A DNA stretch of 64,000 bases. Origin: Reticulitermes speratus. Lineage: Eukaryota; Arthropoda; Insecta; Blattodea; Rhinotermitidae. Under the pieces are notes generated by a model. It had not been told where the DNA came from and searched no databases. It saw only the letters and a list, made by a program, of their open reading frames with translations. A program made the position numbers and the translations under genes. The stretch spans positions 46,696,138 to 46,760,137 of the forward strand of contig JAJKFL010000006.1 in assembly GCA_021186555.1 (NCBI GenBank), read 5' to 3'. This document shows, piece by piece, positions 11,081-21,207 of the stretch; positions within the stretch are counted from its first letter, which is position 1, and each line of letters begins with the position of its first letter.

Positions 11081-12283
11081 ACATACACTAACGATTAATA
11101 ACACATACACTTAACGACATCAAGTAACGACATACACATAACGATCACAAGTCAATAGGGACATACAATAACGAATCACATAACGATTCACATAACGAAT
11201 ACTAACGACAGTACACACAACGACATACACTAACCCTGAATTACATCTAGAAGTCATCCTGTTACCATACACGTTATTACGCACATACCTTAACGTACAC
11301 TCTGGTCTTATCACAAGCTTCTAACGCATATATCTAACGTGCTAAGCGATCGATACGACGAAAAGCGAATCTTTTACATGCGTCTCGATTCTGCGTAGAG
11401 CATGCTTTCTACGTAAGACACTAAGATATACTGAGAGATGCAGGGTGAAACGAATATTCGGAGACAAACGTCACAACTGCTACTTCAAGTAGATAACTGT
11501 TATGAGACGACTTGTAAGTGAGACATGATAAGACGACAACATTATACGAGACAATAAGGATACAATAACTGTGTAAGTAGACATGACTGCGTAGGACATA
11601 ATGTGTAGAGACAGGTAACGGACATAACTGTAACGGACGATAGACTTGTAAGGGAGACGACTGTAAGAATAGACGTAAGAGACAACATGTTAAGATGACT
11701 TGAAAGGGAAGACAGAGTGTGTATGGAGACGACGAGTAAATGAGATAGACTGTTTAAGGTGATAGATTTAGGAGAGATGTGTAGGAGAGACTGTGTAAGG
11801 AATGGATTGTAAGACAGATGTGTATGGCGACAGATGTGTACGGAAGAAAGCAGTCTTGAGGGATCACCGCTGTAAAGGGTGAAGACGTGTAAAGCGAAAG
11901 CTGTGTAGGGCTGTCGTGTAAGTTCGATAGACTGTGTAAGGGAGACAGGTGTGTAAGGAGATAGACTGTGTAAGTGCTAGCAGATGTTGTAAGGAGACAG
12001 CGTTGTTTTCAGGGCATGCCTGTGTCAAGGGACTGTGTCTAGGATGCTGTGTCAAGCAGACTTAAGGCGACAGTTGCAGTAGAGCTAACGTGCTAAGGAC
12101 GAACTTTGAAACTGCAAAAATGGATTTGTAAACTGCTATTCAGTGCATCTCAGATGTGCATAGGGAACATGCTTGTTAGAGATAGATGTGTAAGAGCAAG
12201 TGCGAAATGAATGATGGTAGGAGATGTGATGGGAGGATGTGTAGGGAAAGACTAAATTATTGGAGACAAACTTGTCAGCAATG
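11081..12283. repeat. Irregular, decayed stretch between the 14-bp and 18-bp arrays
   Basis: Left of about 11240 scattered ACATACACTTAACGAC-like pieces continue the 14-bp array. From about 11440 on, pieces such as GTGTAAGGGAGACAG foreshadow the 18-bp array, with many missing bases. No unit is regular. Either strongly decayed repeat or poor consensus sequence. Confidence 0.6.
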
Positions 12284-12710
12284 ACTTTGTAAGGGAGATA
12301 GACTGTGTAAGGGAGACAGAGTGTGTAAGGAGAAGACTGTGTAAGGGAGACAGACTGTGTAAGGGAGACAGATGTGTAAAGGAGATAGACTGTGTAAGGA
12401 GTGAGTAGAACTGTGTAAGGGAGACAGACTGTGTAAAGGGAGTGAACGAGTACTGTGTAAGGGAGACAGACTGTGTAAGGGAGACAGACTGTGTAAGGGA
12501 GACAGACTGTGTAAAGGAGATAGACTGTGTAAAGGAGATAGACTGTGTAAGGGAGACAGACTGTGTAAGGGAGACAGACTGTGTAAGGGAGATAGACTGT
12601 GTAAGGGAGACAGACTGTGTAAGGGAGACAGACTTTGTAAAGGAGCCAGACTGTGTAAAGGAGCCAGACTGTGTAAGGGAGACAGACTGTATAAGGGAGA
12701 CACTGTGTCC
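12284..12710. repeat. 18-bp array ACTGTGTAAGGGAGACAG, about 23 copies
   Basis: The 18-bp unit is regular from about 12460 to 12700, and indel-rich before that. Variants are AAAGGAGATAG and AAAGGAGCCAG. As 18 is 6 codons, frames stay open on both strands. Confidence 0.93.
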
Positions 12711-12768
12711 ACTGTGTATATGAGCTAACGTCTGAAGGAGGACACATTTCCCTACTGCAGAACGACTC

Positions 12769-12832
12769 AACACTCAGGACACACCTCACAACTCAGGACA
12801 CACCTCACAACTCAGGACACATCTTACAACTC
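12769..12832. repeat. 19-bp short array, 3-4 copies
   Basis: CACAACTCAGGACACACCT repeats with slight decay at both ends. Confidence 0.8.
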
Positions 12833-13102
12833 TACGTGCCATAATGGTAACATGCAGTAAGTTCCATACTGAGTGTTCAAAAATTTTACGTGCCACCGTA
12901 CAAAATTGAGTCCCTATGGCGCCCAGGAGCCCGGAATTTGTGCACGCCTGCAGTAAATGACACTTGGCTATTTGACGCAAGAATTCGCACAGTATGTGTC
13001 CTCTGTACAGTACAAGCTAAATGCAAGGAAACATCTGACAAGTTATACATAGGAATCGAAGGTGACCAAGTCGCGGTGCTAATAGACGGAGGAAACTTGG
13101 AG

Positions 13103-13890
13103 AGACAGTTGAAGATCGAACGTGCCAGATGAGTTGCGGCCTGTGAACGTGTTGTGTCTGTCTCGTTGGACAGTTGAAGATCGAACGTGCAGATGAGTTG
13201 CGGCCTGTGAACGTGTTGTGTCTGTCTCGTTGGACAGTTGAAGATCGAACGTGCCAGATGAGTTGCGGCCTGTGAACGTGTTGTGTCTGTCTCGTTGGAC
13301 AGTTGAAGATCGAACGTGCCAGATGAGTTGCGGCCTGTGAACGTGTTGTGTCTGTCTCGTTGGACAGTTGAAGATCGAACGTGCCAGATGAGTTGCGGCC
13401 TGTGAACGTGTTGTGTCTGTCTCGTTGGACAGTTGAAGATCGAACGTGCAGATGAGTTGCGGCCTGTGAACGTGTTGTGTCTGTCTCGTTGGACAGTTGA
13501 AGATCGAACGTGCCAGATGAGTTGCGGCCTGTGAACGTGTTGTGTCTGTCTCGTTGGACAGTTGAAGATCGAACGTGCCAGATGAGTTGCGGCCTGTGAA
13601 CGTGTTGTGTCTGTCTCGTTGGACAGTTGAAGATCGAACGTGCCAGATGAGTTGCGGCCTGTGAACGTGTTGTGTCTGTCTCGTTGGACAGTTGAAGATC
13701 GAACGTGCCAGATGAGTTGCGGCCTGTGAACGTGTTGTGTCTGTCTCGTTGGACAGTTGAAGATCGAACGTGCCAGATGAGTTGCGGCCTGTGAACGTGT
13801 TGTGTCTGTCTCGTTGGACAGTTGAAGATCGAACGTGCCAGATGAGTTGCGGCCTGTGAAACGTGTTGTGTCTGTCTCGTTGGACAGTTC
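13103..13890. repeat. 65-bp satellite array, about 12 copies
   Basis: GTTGAAGATCGAACGTGCC recurs at 13108, 13173 and 13237 (65 bp, or 64 bp where GTGCCAG is GTGCAG). The rest of the unit is GATGAGTTGCGGCCTGTG and AACGTGTTGTGTCTGTCTCG. The long antisense frame crossing it is stitched from three repeat phases. Confidence 0.96.
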
Positions 13891-13949
13891 TCGGCCAGTT
13901 ACATCCTGTAAATGTCCTCCTGTCCTTGTCTTGCAAAGCTAGGTCAATG

Positions 13950-14140
13950 TGTGGTAAGTGTTTACCGACGTTTCGGGACAACGTATTGGTCCCATCCTCA
14001 CGAGTCAAGAGTCCGAGTGGGACCCGTAAGGATGGGACCGATACGTTGTCCCGAAACGTCGGTAAACACTTACCACACGACGCCGCGTAATACCCCAGAA
14101 GACCGCAGATTTCATCAACATCGCGGCGGAAGCCTGAAAT
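13950..14140. mobile_element. Fold-back / MITE-like inverted repeat (copy 2)
   Basis: GTTTACCGACGTTTCGGGAC on the left pairs with GTCCCGAAACGTCGGTAAAC on the right (about 14047-14067). Inner arms GGTCCCATCCTCACG and AAGGATGGGACC also pair. The right side continues to GCGGCGGAAGCCTGAAAT, which corresponds to the outer left arm of copy 1 (TTTCAGGTTTCCGCCGC at 8116). The two copies together define a longer family. Confidence 0.82.
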
Positions 14141-14559
14141 GAAGATTGTCACTTTGTTCTTTCTTGTTGCTTTTGTCTCTTTAATTCCTTCTCTCTCAAT
14201 TTTCTCGTCCTCAGCTTCTTTCTCTGTATTCGTACTTTATTCTCCTACTTTCTTTTTTGAACATTTCCCTTTTTTACTCCGTTTTCAGTGTCACTTCTCT
14301 TCCTCTCTGCACCTCCCAGACACATTAGTGCTGTACCACGTGACACAGTTCGCCCTCCCAGTTTCATATCGCACTCACTCAACTTCCAGCGCTCAATCGA
14401 TAACTCCGCTTGCGCCCGACTGTCTGTATTGATGATCATCCCGTATATCCACTGTCAGCCTGGAAAAACAAAACGGGCGGCATAATGCTTCCCAAGGACC
14501 CTCCCCCCCGTTCACCCATCTATCAGCAGTGACATGTAAATGATTGCATGAACATCTGA
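14141..14559. other. Pyrimidine-rich spacer
   Basis: A CT-rich stretch (about 14150-14300) is followed by sequence with no feature I recognise. The frames at 14139-14485 are low-complexity serine/phenylalanine and not convincing. Confidence 0.5.
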
Positions 14560-16277
14560 GACCAACTTGCTGCCGTGTAAAGAATGACGTGCTGTGACGT
14601 TCCTGATGGACCAACTTGCTGCCGTGTAAAGAATGACGCGCTGTGACGTTCCTGATGGACCAACTTGCTGCCGTGTAAAGAATGACGAGCTGTGACGTTC
14701 CTGATGGACCAACTTGCTGCCGTGTAAAGAATGACGCGCTGTGACGTTCCTGATGGACCAACTTGCTGCCGTGTAAAGAATGACGTGCTGTGACGTTCCT
14801 GATGGACCAACTTGCTGCCGTGTAAAGAATGACGCGCTGTGACGTTCCTGATGGACCAACTTGCTGCCGTGTAAAGAATGACGCGCTGTGACGTTCCTGA
14901 TGGACCAACTTGCTGCCGTGTAAAGAATGACGCGCTGTGACGTTCCTGATGGACCAACTTGCTGCCGTGTAAAGAATGACGTGCTGTGACGTTCCTGATG
15001 GACCAACTTGCTGCCGTGTAAAGAATGACGCGCTGTGACGTTCCTGATGGACCAACTTGCTGCCGTGTAAAGAATGACGCGCTGTGACGTTCCTGATGGA
15101 CCAACTTGCTGCGTGTAAAGAATGAGCGCTGTGACGTTCTGATGGACCAACTTGCTGCCGTGTAAAGAATGACGCGCTGTGACGTTCCTGATGGACCAAC
15201 TTGCTGCCGTGTAAAGAATGACGTGCTGTGACGTTCCTGATGGACCAACTTGCTGCCGTGTAAAGAATGACGCGCTGTGACGTTCCTGATGGACCAACTT
15301 GCTGCCGTGTAAAGAATGACGCGCTGTGACGTTCCTGATGGACCAACTTGCTGCCGTGTAAAGAATGACGCGCTGTGACGTTCTGATGGACCAACTTGCT
15401 GCCGTGTAAAGAATGACGCGCTGTGACGTTCCTGATTGACCAACTTGCTGCCGTGTAAAGAATGACGCGCTGTGACGTTCCTGATGGACCAACTTGCTGC
15501 CGTGTAAAGAATGACGTGCTGTGACGTTCCTGATGGACCAACTTGCTGCCGTGTAAAGAATGACGCGCTGTGACGTTCCTGATGGACCAACTTGCTGCCG
15601 TGTAAAGAATGACGCGCTGTGACGTTCCTGATGGACCAACTTGCTGCCGTGTAAAGAATGACGCGCTGTGACGTTCCTGATGGACCAACTTGCTGCCGTG
15701 TAAAGAATGACGCGCTGTGACGTTCCTGATGGACCAACTTGCTGCCGTGTAAAGAATGACGTGCTGTGACGTTCCTGATGGACCAACTTGCTGCCGTGTA
15801 AAGAATGACGCGCTGTGACGTTCCTGATGGACCAACTTGCTGCCGTGTAAAGAATGACGCGCTGTGACGTTCCTGATGGACCAACTTGCTGCCGTGTAAA
15901 GAATGACGCGCTGTGACGTTCCTGATGGACCAACTTGCTGCCGTGTAAAGAATGACGCGCTGTGACGTTCTGATTGACCAACTTGCTGCCGTGTAAAGAA
16001 TGACGCGCTGTGACGTTCCTGATGGACCAACTTGCTGCCGTGTAAAGAAATGACGTGCTGTGACGTTCCTGATGGACCAACTTTCTGCCGTGTAAAGAAT
16101 GACGCGCTGTGACGTTCCTGATGGACCAAATTGCTGGCGTGTAAAGAATGACGCGCTGTGTGACGTTCCTGATGGACCAACTTGCTGCCGTGTAAAGAAT
16201 GACGCGCTGTGACGTTCCTGATGGACCAACTTGCTGCCGTGTAAAGAATGACGCGCGTGTGACGTTCCTGATGGACC
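14560..16277. repeat. 49-bp satellite array, about 35 copies
   Basis: The unit GACCAACTTGCTGCCGTGTA, AAGAATGACGCGCTGTGACG, TTCCTGATG totals 49 bp. The main variant is ACGCGC versus ACGTGC. Single-base deletions (near 15112, 15125, 15139, 15383 and 15970) shift phase. Three long antisense frames of over 500 residues follow the phases of this repeat and are artefacts. Confidence 0.97.
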
Positions 16278-16671
16278 CGCTTCGTAGCTTTTAACGCAAA
16301 CAACAAAACAGTATTATGTAATAATAAACAGTGGTTGGCGTGTGGAACTGCTCCATGTGTTCAAATTTGCTGATGTTGAGAATTAATGGCAATATAACAG
16401 CGCGGTTGGAATATGAAATGATATTTGCGAGTTGCCTACGTCGTCGCTGCCAACATCTCCGGTGCGACGATGTCATTTGCGAAAGGCGCCGAGCTCGATT
16501 CCCGTCTTACTGTCCTTGCTGACATTTCTTGTCATTTAGCTCAGTCCTTTACGCTTATTTCCGAAAACAGGCTAGTTACGTTTTCTTCTTTACCAATTTA
16601 GCATTGCCACACTCATGATAATAAGACAGCTCTAACCTTAATTTACACTGTAAAGATAGAGTGAAGCTGAA
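16278..16671. other. Single-copy-looking spacer
   Basis: No coding or repeat signal. Just before the next array, TTTACACTGTAAAGATAGAG weakly resembles the GCTGTACAGTGAAATAAT part of the 114-bp monomer. Confidence 0.4.
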
Positions 16672-17942
16672 TTGAGCTCGAAGACTCGGTTCGTACCGCG
16701 CAGTAAAAACATTGCTTCTTAAGCTCAAAGACTCGGTTCTTACCGCGCAGTAAACACATTGCTTCTTAAGCTCAAAGACTCGGTTCGTACCGCGCAGTAA
16801 AACACGTTGCTTCTTAAGCTCAAAGACTCGGTTCGTACCGCGCAGTAAACACATTGCTTCTTAAGCTCGAAGACTCGGTTCGTACCGCGCAGTAAACACA
16901 TTGCTTCTTAAGCTCAAAGACTCGGTTCTTACCGCGCAGTAAACACATTGCTTCTTAAGCTCAAAGACTCGGTTCGTACCGCGCAGTAAACACGTTGCTT
17001 CTTAAGCTCAAAGACTCGGTTCGTACCGCGCAGTAAACACGTTGCTTCTTAAGCTCAAAGACTCGGTTCGTACCGCGCAGTTAACACGTTGCTTCTTAAG
17101 CTCAAAGACTCGGTTCGTACCGCGCAGTAAACACATTGCTTCTTAAGCTCAAAGACTCGGTTCGTACCGCACAGTAAACACGTTGCTTCTTAAGCTCAAA
17201 GACTCGGTTCGTACCGCACAGTAAACACGTTGCTTCTTAAGCTCAAAGACTCGGTTCGTACCGCACAGTAAACACGTTGCTTCTTAAGCTCAAAGACTCG
17301 GTTCGTACCGCGCAGTAAACACGTTGCTTCTTAAGCTCAAAGACTCGGTTCGTACCGCGCAGTAAACACGTTGCTTCTTAAGCTCAAAGACTCGGTTCGT
17401 ACCGCGCAGTAAACACGTTGCTTCTTAAGCTCAAAGACTCGGTTCGTACCGCGCAGTAAACACGTTGCTTCTTAAGCTCAAAGACTCGGTTCGTACCGCG
17501 CAGTAAACACGTTGCTTCTTAAGCTCAAAGACTCGGTTCGTACCGCGCAGTAAACACGTTGCTTCTTAAGCTCAAAGACTCGGTTCGTACCGCGCAGTAA
17601 ACACGTTGCTTCTTAAGCTCAAAGACTCGGTTCGTACCGCGCAGTAAACACATTGCTTCTTAAGCTCAAAGACTCGGTTCGTACCGCGCAGTAAACACGT
17701 TGCTTCTTAAGCTCAAAGACTCGGTTCGTACCGCGCAGTAAACACGTTGCTTCTTAAGCTCAAAGACTCGGTTCGTACCGCGCAGTAAACACATTGCTTC
17801 TTAAGCTCAAAGACTTGGTTCGTACCGCGCAGTAAACACGTTGCTTCTTAAGCTCAAAGACTCGGTTCGTACCGCGCAGTAAACACATTGCTTCTTAAGC
17901 TCAAAGACTCGGTTCGTACCGCGCAGTAAACACATTGCTTCT
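16672..17942. repeat. 47-bp satellite array with the CGCGCAGTAAACAC box, about 27 copies
   Basis: AAGACTCGGTTCGTACCGCG recurs at 16681, 16728 and 16775 (47 bp). Each monomer contains CGTACCGCGCAGTAAACAC, the same 19-bp box as the 114- and 127-bp families, joined to the unrelated ATTGCTTCTTAAGCTCA. Variants are GCGCAG/GCACAG, CACATTG/CACGTTG and CGTACC/CTTACC. Confidence 0.97.
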
Positions 17943-18278
17943 CGATAAGTGAACAGCTTGTGAGTTCGACGACGCCAGAGGCCTATGTCCTATCCGATAA
18001 TTACACTTTCGCTAACACCTAAGTTTGTTCTGTAGCAAAACATAGCTAGCAGAAACACACACACACACACACACAAAACACGCAAGTTGTGCAAACAGCA
18101 ACGTACGCACGTTTTCAATTTTAACTAAAACGCAGACCCCTTCCAGAAGACCGGAAACAGGCGAGCAAGCGCCAAGTAGGAAGTGACGTCAGTGCTATTA
18201 ATTGACGACATACCAGTTAACCAAACAGACTGACAGAATTTTCGCGGAAATTCAATCAATCGGGTCGTCCTCAGTGTA
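17943..18278. other. Spacer with (CA)n microsatellite
   Basis: (CA)n lies at 18054-18074. Otherwise no feature is seen. Confidence 0.6.
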
Positions 18279-18415
18279 CAGTGCTGCGTGGAGGTAACAG
18301 TGCTGCGTGGAGGTAACAATGCTGCGTGGAGGTAACAGTGCTGCGTGGAGGTAACAGTGCTGCGTGGAGGTAACAGTGCTGCGTGGAGGTAACAGTGCTG
18401 CGTGGAGGTAACAAT
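18279..18415. repeat. 19-bp array, 7 copies
   Basis: CAGTGCTGCGTGGAGGTAA repeats seven times with a CAATGC variant. Confidence 0.95.
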
Positions 18416-18550
18416 GCGACAGTTGACGCTCTTACGTCTGCCTGCTGCATAGTGACGTCGTCCGGTTTGTGACGCTGAAGCTGAAGGCATCACGATCCTT
18501 CGAAATGTCCAGAACCACTCGATCGTGACACTGTGTCACTTCCAGAAGAC

Positions 18551-18599
18551 TGTACACTTCATTGTACACTTCATTGTACACTTCATTGTACACTTCATT
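18551..18599. repeat. 12-bp array, 4 copies
   Basis: TGTACACTTCAT repeats four times exactly. Confidence 0.95.
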
Positions 18600-18726
18600 C
18601 GTAACAACTCCGACGCAAGATGAGGAAGGCAGGCATGTTGATCGTCGTTCTTCTGTAGAACGTGTTGCTGAGTGGGTAACAAGCTGGTGGTTGCGTAGCA
18701 GGCTTGCACGTGCGGGGAAGGGAAGA

Positions 18727-18905
18727 TAACTAACTAACTAACTAACTAACTCCATGTAGCACAGTCCTTCTTGAGAAGCTAACAAGTCGTCAGCTAGTCA
18801 AGAAATTCCCTGCGTTTTGTGGAACCTGAAGGTTCATTACCGCAGTCACAAGAGCCCGCCACCTGTCTCTATCCTGAGCCAGATCAATCCAGTCCAAGCC
18901 TCCCT
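18727..18905 (-). pseudogene. Short 3' end of the same LINE family
   Basis: TAACTAACTAACTAAC followed by TCCATGTAGCACAGTCC and GAAGGTTCATTACCGCAGTC matches the plus-strand view of 8776-8960 almost base for base. On the minus strand it gives the ending [24 protein letters not shown] and LRF followed by a tail. The match stops at about 18905, so this is a strongly 5'-truncated insertion. Confidence 0.85.
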
Positions 18906-19369
18906 TTTAGGCACAACACAAGTATGTCTTGTTTGTATTTTTTTAAATTTTATATCACATTTATGTCGCTCATTAAACGAACCGTCTCTACTGAGACCGC
19001 AGTTTTCCTCAAGATATCACTATGTGTCTACAAGTGCACACGGTGTCACACCCCACAAAATCGCAAACTGAACGTTCATCGCACGAGAACCTCAAATTTG
19101 TAAGCTGTTCACATATCGTTAAGTTTTGTAGTTAGAATTAAGTGACTGTACACTGCAGACAGTTGCAAAATAAACAGTAGAATGATCGTGACAGTTTTTC
19201 ACACGGTTTGCTGTACAATGCTAAACTCTTGACCCATGTCTCAAATACGCCAGTCGTGGGAACGCGGCCTCGCAGACACTTGTCATTGTCACTACACTAC
19301 TTCCTACGGCACTCAAAACGCCACAAATATGAAAACCCCACCGTTTTGCTCACTCGTTACCTGACTTGG
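18906..19369. other. Single-copy-looking spacer
   Basis: No gene, repeat or transposon signal that I can support. Confidence 0.5.
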
Positions 19370-19655
19370 GGAACCCGAATAGCTCAGTCAGTATAGTGAC
19401 TAGGCTACAAGCTGGCCGACCGAGGAACCGTGGTTCGATTCCCGACAGAGATATTTCTCTCTCCAAAGTGTCCAGACCGACTATGGGGCCCAGACAGCCT
19501 GATATTGAACGGTTATCGGGGGCTGTCTAGCTGGGGTAAAGCGGCCGGAATGTGAAGCTGGCAACTGACCTCATCTAGTGTGCCGAGGTTAAGAATGAGT
19601 GGCGCTACAACTACATATCCCCATGTGGCTTCGTGGCATGCACAACGAAAATTTA
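19370..19655 (+). mobile_element. tRNA-derived SINE
   Basis: The head has a pol III A box (TAGCTCAGTCAGT, from 19380) and a perfect B box (GGTTCGATTCC, 19432-19442) with tRNA-like spacing. The body follows: CAGACCGACTATGGGGCCCA, then GGCCGGAATGTGAAGCTGG, CCGAGGTTAAGAATGAGTGG and CTACATATCCCCATGTGGC. The GTTAAGAATGAGTGG segment recurs, inverted, near 53270. Such SINE bodies are common in insects. The A and B boxes look intact, so the head could still be transcribed, but there is no clear poly-A or simple tail. Confidence 0.8.
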
Positions 19656-20790
19656 AACTTCTACAAACTAACTTAAAAAGGTAACGTTACTTTTGTGACA
19701 GCTTGTACTTTGTTAAATGTGTAGGAACGCAGTTTAATTCGAAATGTGACGTAACGCCAGTAGACTAATGTGGTCTAATCCTGCTGAACAGTGGACTGCA
19801 GCACGCAATAATCTCTCCTCTTATTAAATATCGTATAGGCTAATTTCCGGTAGATTGTACTTGTCACTAATTAGATAAATCCATTTGTTGCGGTCAAAGG
19901 TCGGTACATTTTTCAAGCAGAGCTTCCCCAGTTACTCTTCAGACTATTGGCTGAATGCGTGTCTCACGCAGTTCATAAAAAGCCTCGGATGAACCGGCAG
20001 ACAGACGAAAATGACAAGACTTCTGACAGATGACGTTGCTGCTGCGCAGTAACACGATAAAGCTGTTACTGCGCAGTAATCAGATGAAGCTGACTGAAGT
20101 ACGAGTAGAACGTCAGTCTATCCTCCCTCTTCCCACTTCGAGGTATTTACACTTGCATTAGCAAAATGAAATACATAGAAACAATGCGCGCCTCGCCTAG
20201 GATAGCTCGCGCACACATGACAGGATTTGTTGAGTGTCTCGTGTTTGCTTTGTAAAAACTGTTAACGTAGCATTTTTATCTCCCTCGTTACAGGAGTACA
20301 GGCATATGACGTCACAAGTGGCAGTCAGAGTGGTATTGGGGGGGAGACGTGAAGAGATGGAGGATGAACAGACTTACAAGCAGAATGCAGTGTCTGTTTA
20401 TTCATATTTTCCCCTCGCAGTAAAAAAGAAAGAGGGAATTGTTGTATAAATCGTGACACAAAAATACCTCTACGTACCGGGTGCCATATTTCATAGCTAC
20501 TCAGTAGTACCAACATCATAACTCGGTCTAAAATGCATGTTTGCTTAATGTTGGCAGTTTTTCCGCAATGCCACCCTTCGTCTGACGCAAATCTCAACCT
20601 CCGGCACCGCAGTTTCGTAATTCGGGACGTTTCGACATTTAGGTGACGTCATACTCTGATGGCTGTGAAACGTCGCAGGATGAAGGTCGAAGCAATTCGC
20701 TTAGGCCATCTTATTCTGTTTAAGAGTGTTCCACAATAGAGAGATGAAGATAAGTTAAGAAAAATTGTGCGCCTGAGGGAATGTTAGTTG
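19656..20790. other. Single-copy-looking region with a TTACTGCGCAGTAA palindrome
   Basis: About 1.1 kb with no gene I recognise. TTACTGCGCAGTAA at 20066-20079 is a perfect 14-bp palindrome, preceded at 20044 by TGCGCAGTAACAC. Both carry the GCGCAGTAA part of the satellite box. The 70-90-residue frames at 20234-20597 have no recognisable domain. Confidence 0.5.
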
Positions 20791-21040
20791 GGAGATCAAA
20801 TGAAGAAGAATGAGATGGGCAAGGCATGCAGCATGTGTGCGGGACAGGAGATATACCTACAGGTATAGGTGGCGAACCTGAAAGAAATATACCACTTGGA
20901 AGACCTAGAAAAAATGAAACTATATTATTAATATGGATCTTAAATAGGATGCAAGGTCGTGGACTGGCTGAGGATAGGGGCTGTTGTTATCGCGGTAATG
21001 AAACTGAGGGTTGCACAAAATACGGGGAAATTCTTGGCCA
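20791..21040 (+). pseudogene. Degenerate LINE reverse-transcriptase C-terminus
   Basis: GAATGAGATGGGCAAGGCATG (MRWARHAACV-like), then ATACCACTTGGAAGACCTAG (PLGRPRKN), ATATGGATCTTAAATAGGA and GGCTGAGGATAGGGGCTG (LAEDRGCC) are colinear with the LINE tail at 8776-9165. The conserved GRPR motif and the basic segment are still recognisable. Frame changes and stops make it dead. Confidence 0.7.
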
Positions 21041-21054
21041 TCTGTGCTGCACTT

Positions 21055-21190
21055 TGTGTGTTTGTTACTTCGCATGTCCTATGCGTACTACATGTACTGC
21101 CTGTCTCATCTTTCTTGATTTTATCATGCTAATAAATCATGGTGAATGGTACTCTAATTACGCAATTTGTCCAAGTCTCTCTGAGTTTGT
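21055..21190 (-). pseudogene. Small inverted LINE fragment
   Basis: The plus strand CGCATGTCCTATGCGTACTA, CTGTCTCATCTTTCTTGATT and AATCATGGTGAATGGTACTC resembles 9050-9145 (ACCCATACGTGCTACATGC, CATCTCATTATTCTTGATTT). It is therefore a minus-strand piece of the same domain, placed tail-to-tail with the preceding plus-strand fragment. Confidence 0.5.
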
Positions 21191-21207
21191 TTTCTTTCTC
21201 TTGGTAT

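Noticed and set aside
12890..13132. 80-residue frame reading ...LYIGIEGDQVAVLIDGGNLE...
   Set aside because: It runs into the 65-bp array, has no recognisable domain and no splice or promoter evidence.
13079..14152. 357-residue antisense frame with a non-repeated N-terminal part
   Set aside because: The N-terminal part comes from the fold-back element (its palindrome gives LPTFRDNVSVP and DTLSRNVGKHLPH-type peptides) and the rest from the 65-bp array.
14393..16306. Antisense frames of 522-637 residues
   Set aside because: Each follows one phase of the 49-bp repeat, switching between three peptide phases from copy to copy. Three frames are open at once, which is impossible to explain by coding selection.
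16675..17940. Pol III B box in the 47-bp satellite (GGTTCGTACC)
   Set aside because: It lacks the A of GGTTCGANNCC, no A box lies at tRNA-like distance, and the 114-bp relatives read CAGTCCGTACC, so the resemblance is not conserved.
19370..19455. Functional tRNA gene
   Set aside because: A and B boxes are good, but the acceptor stem cannot be closed and a SINE body follows directly.
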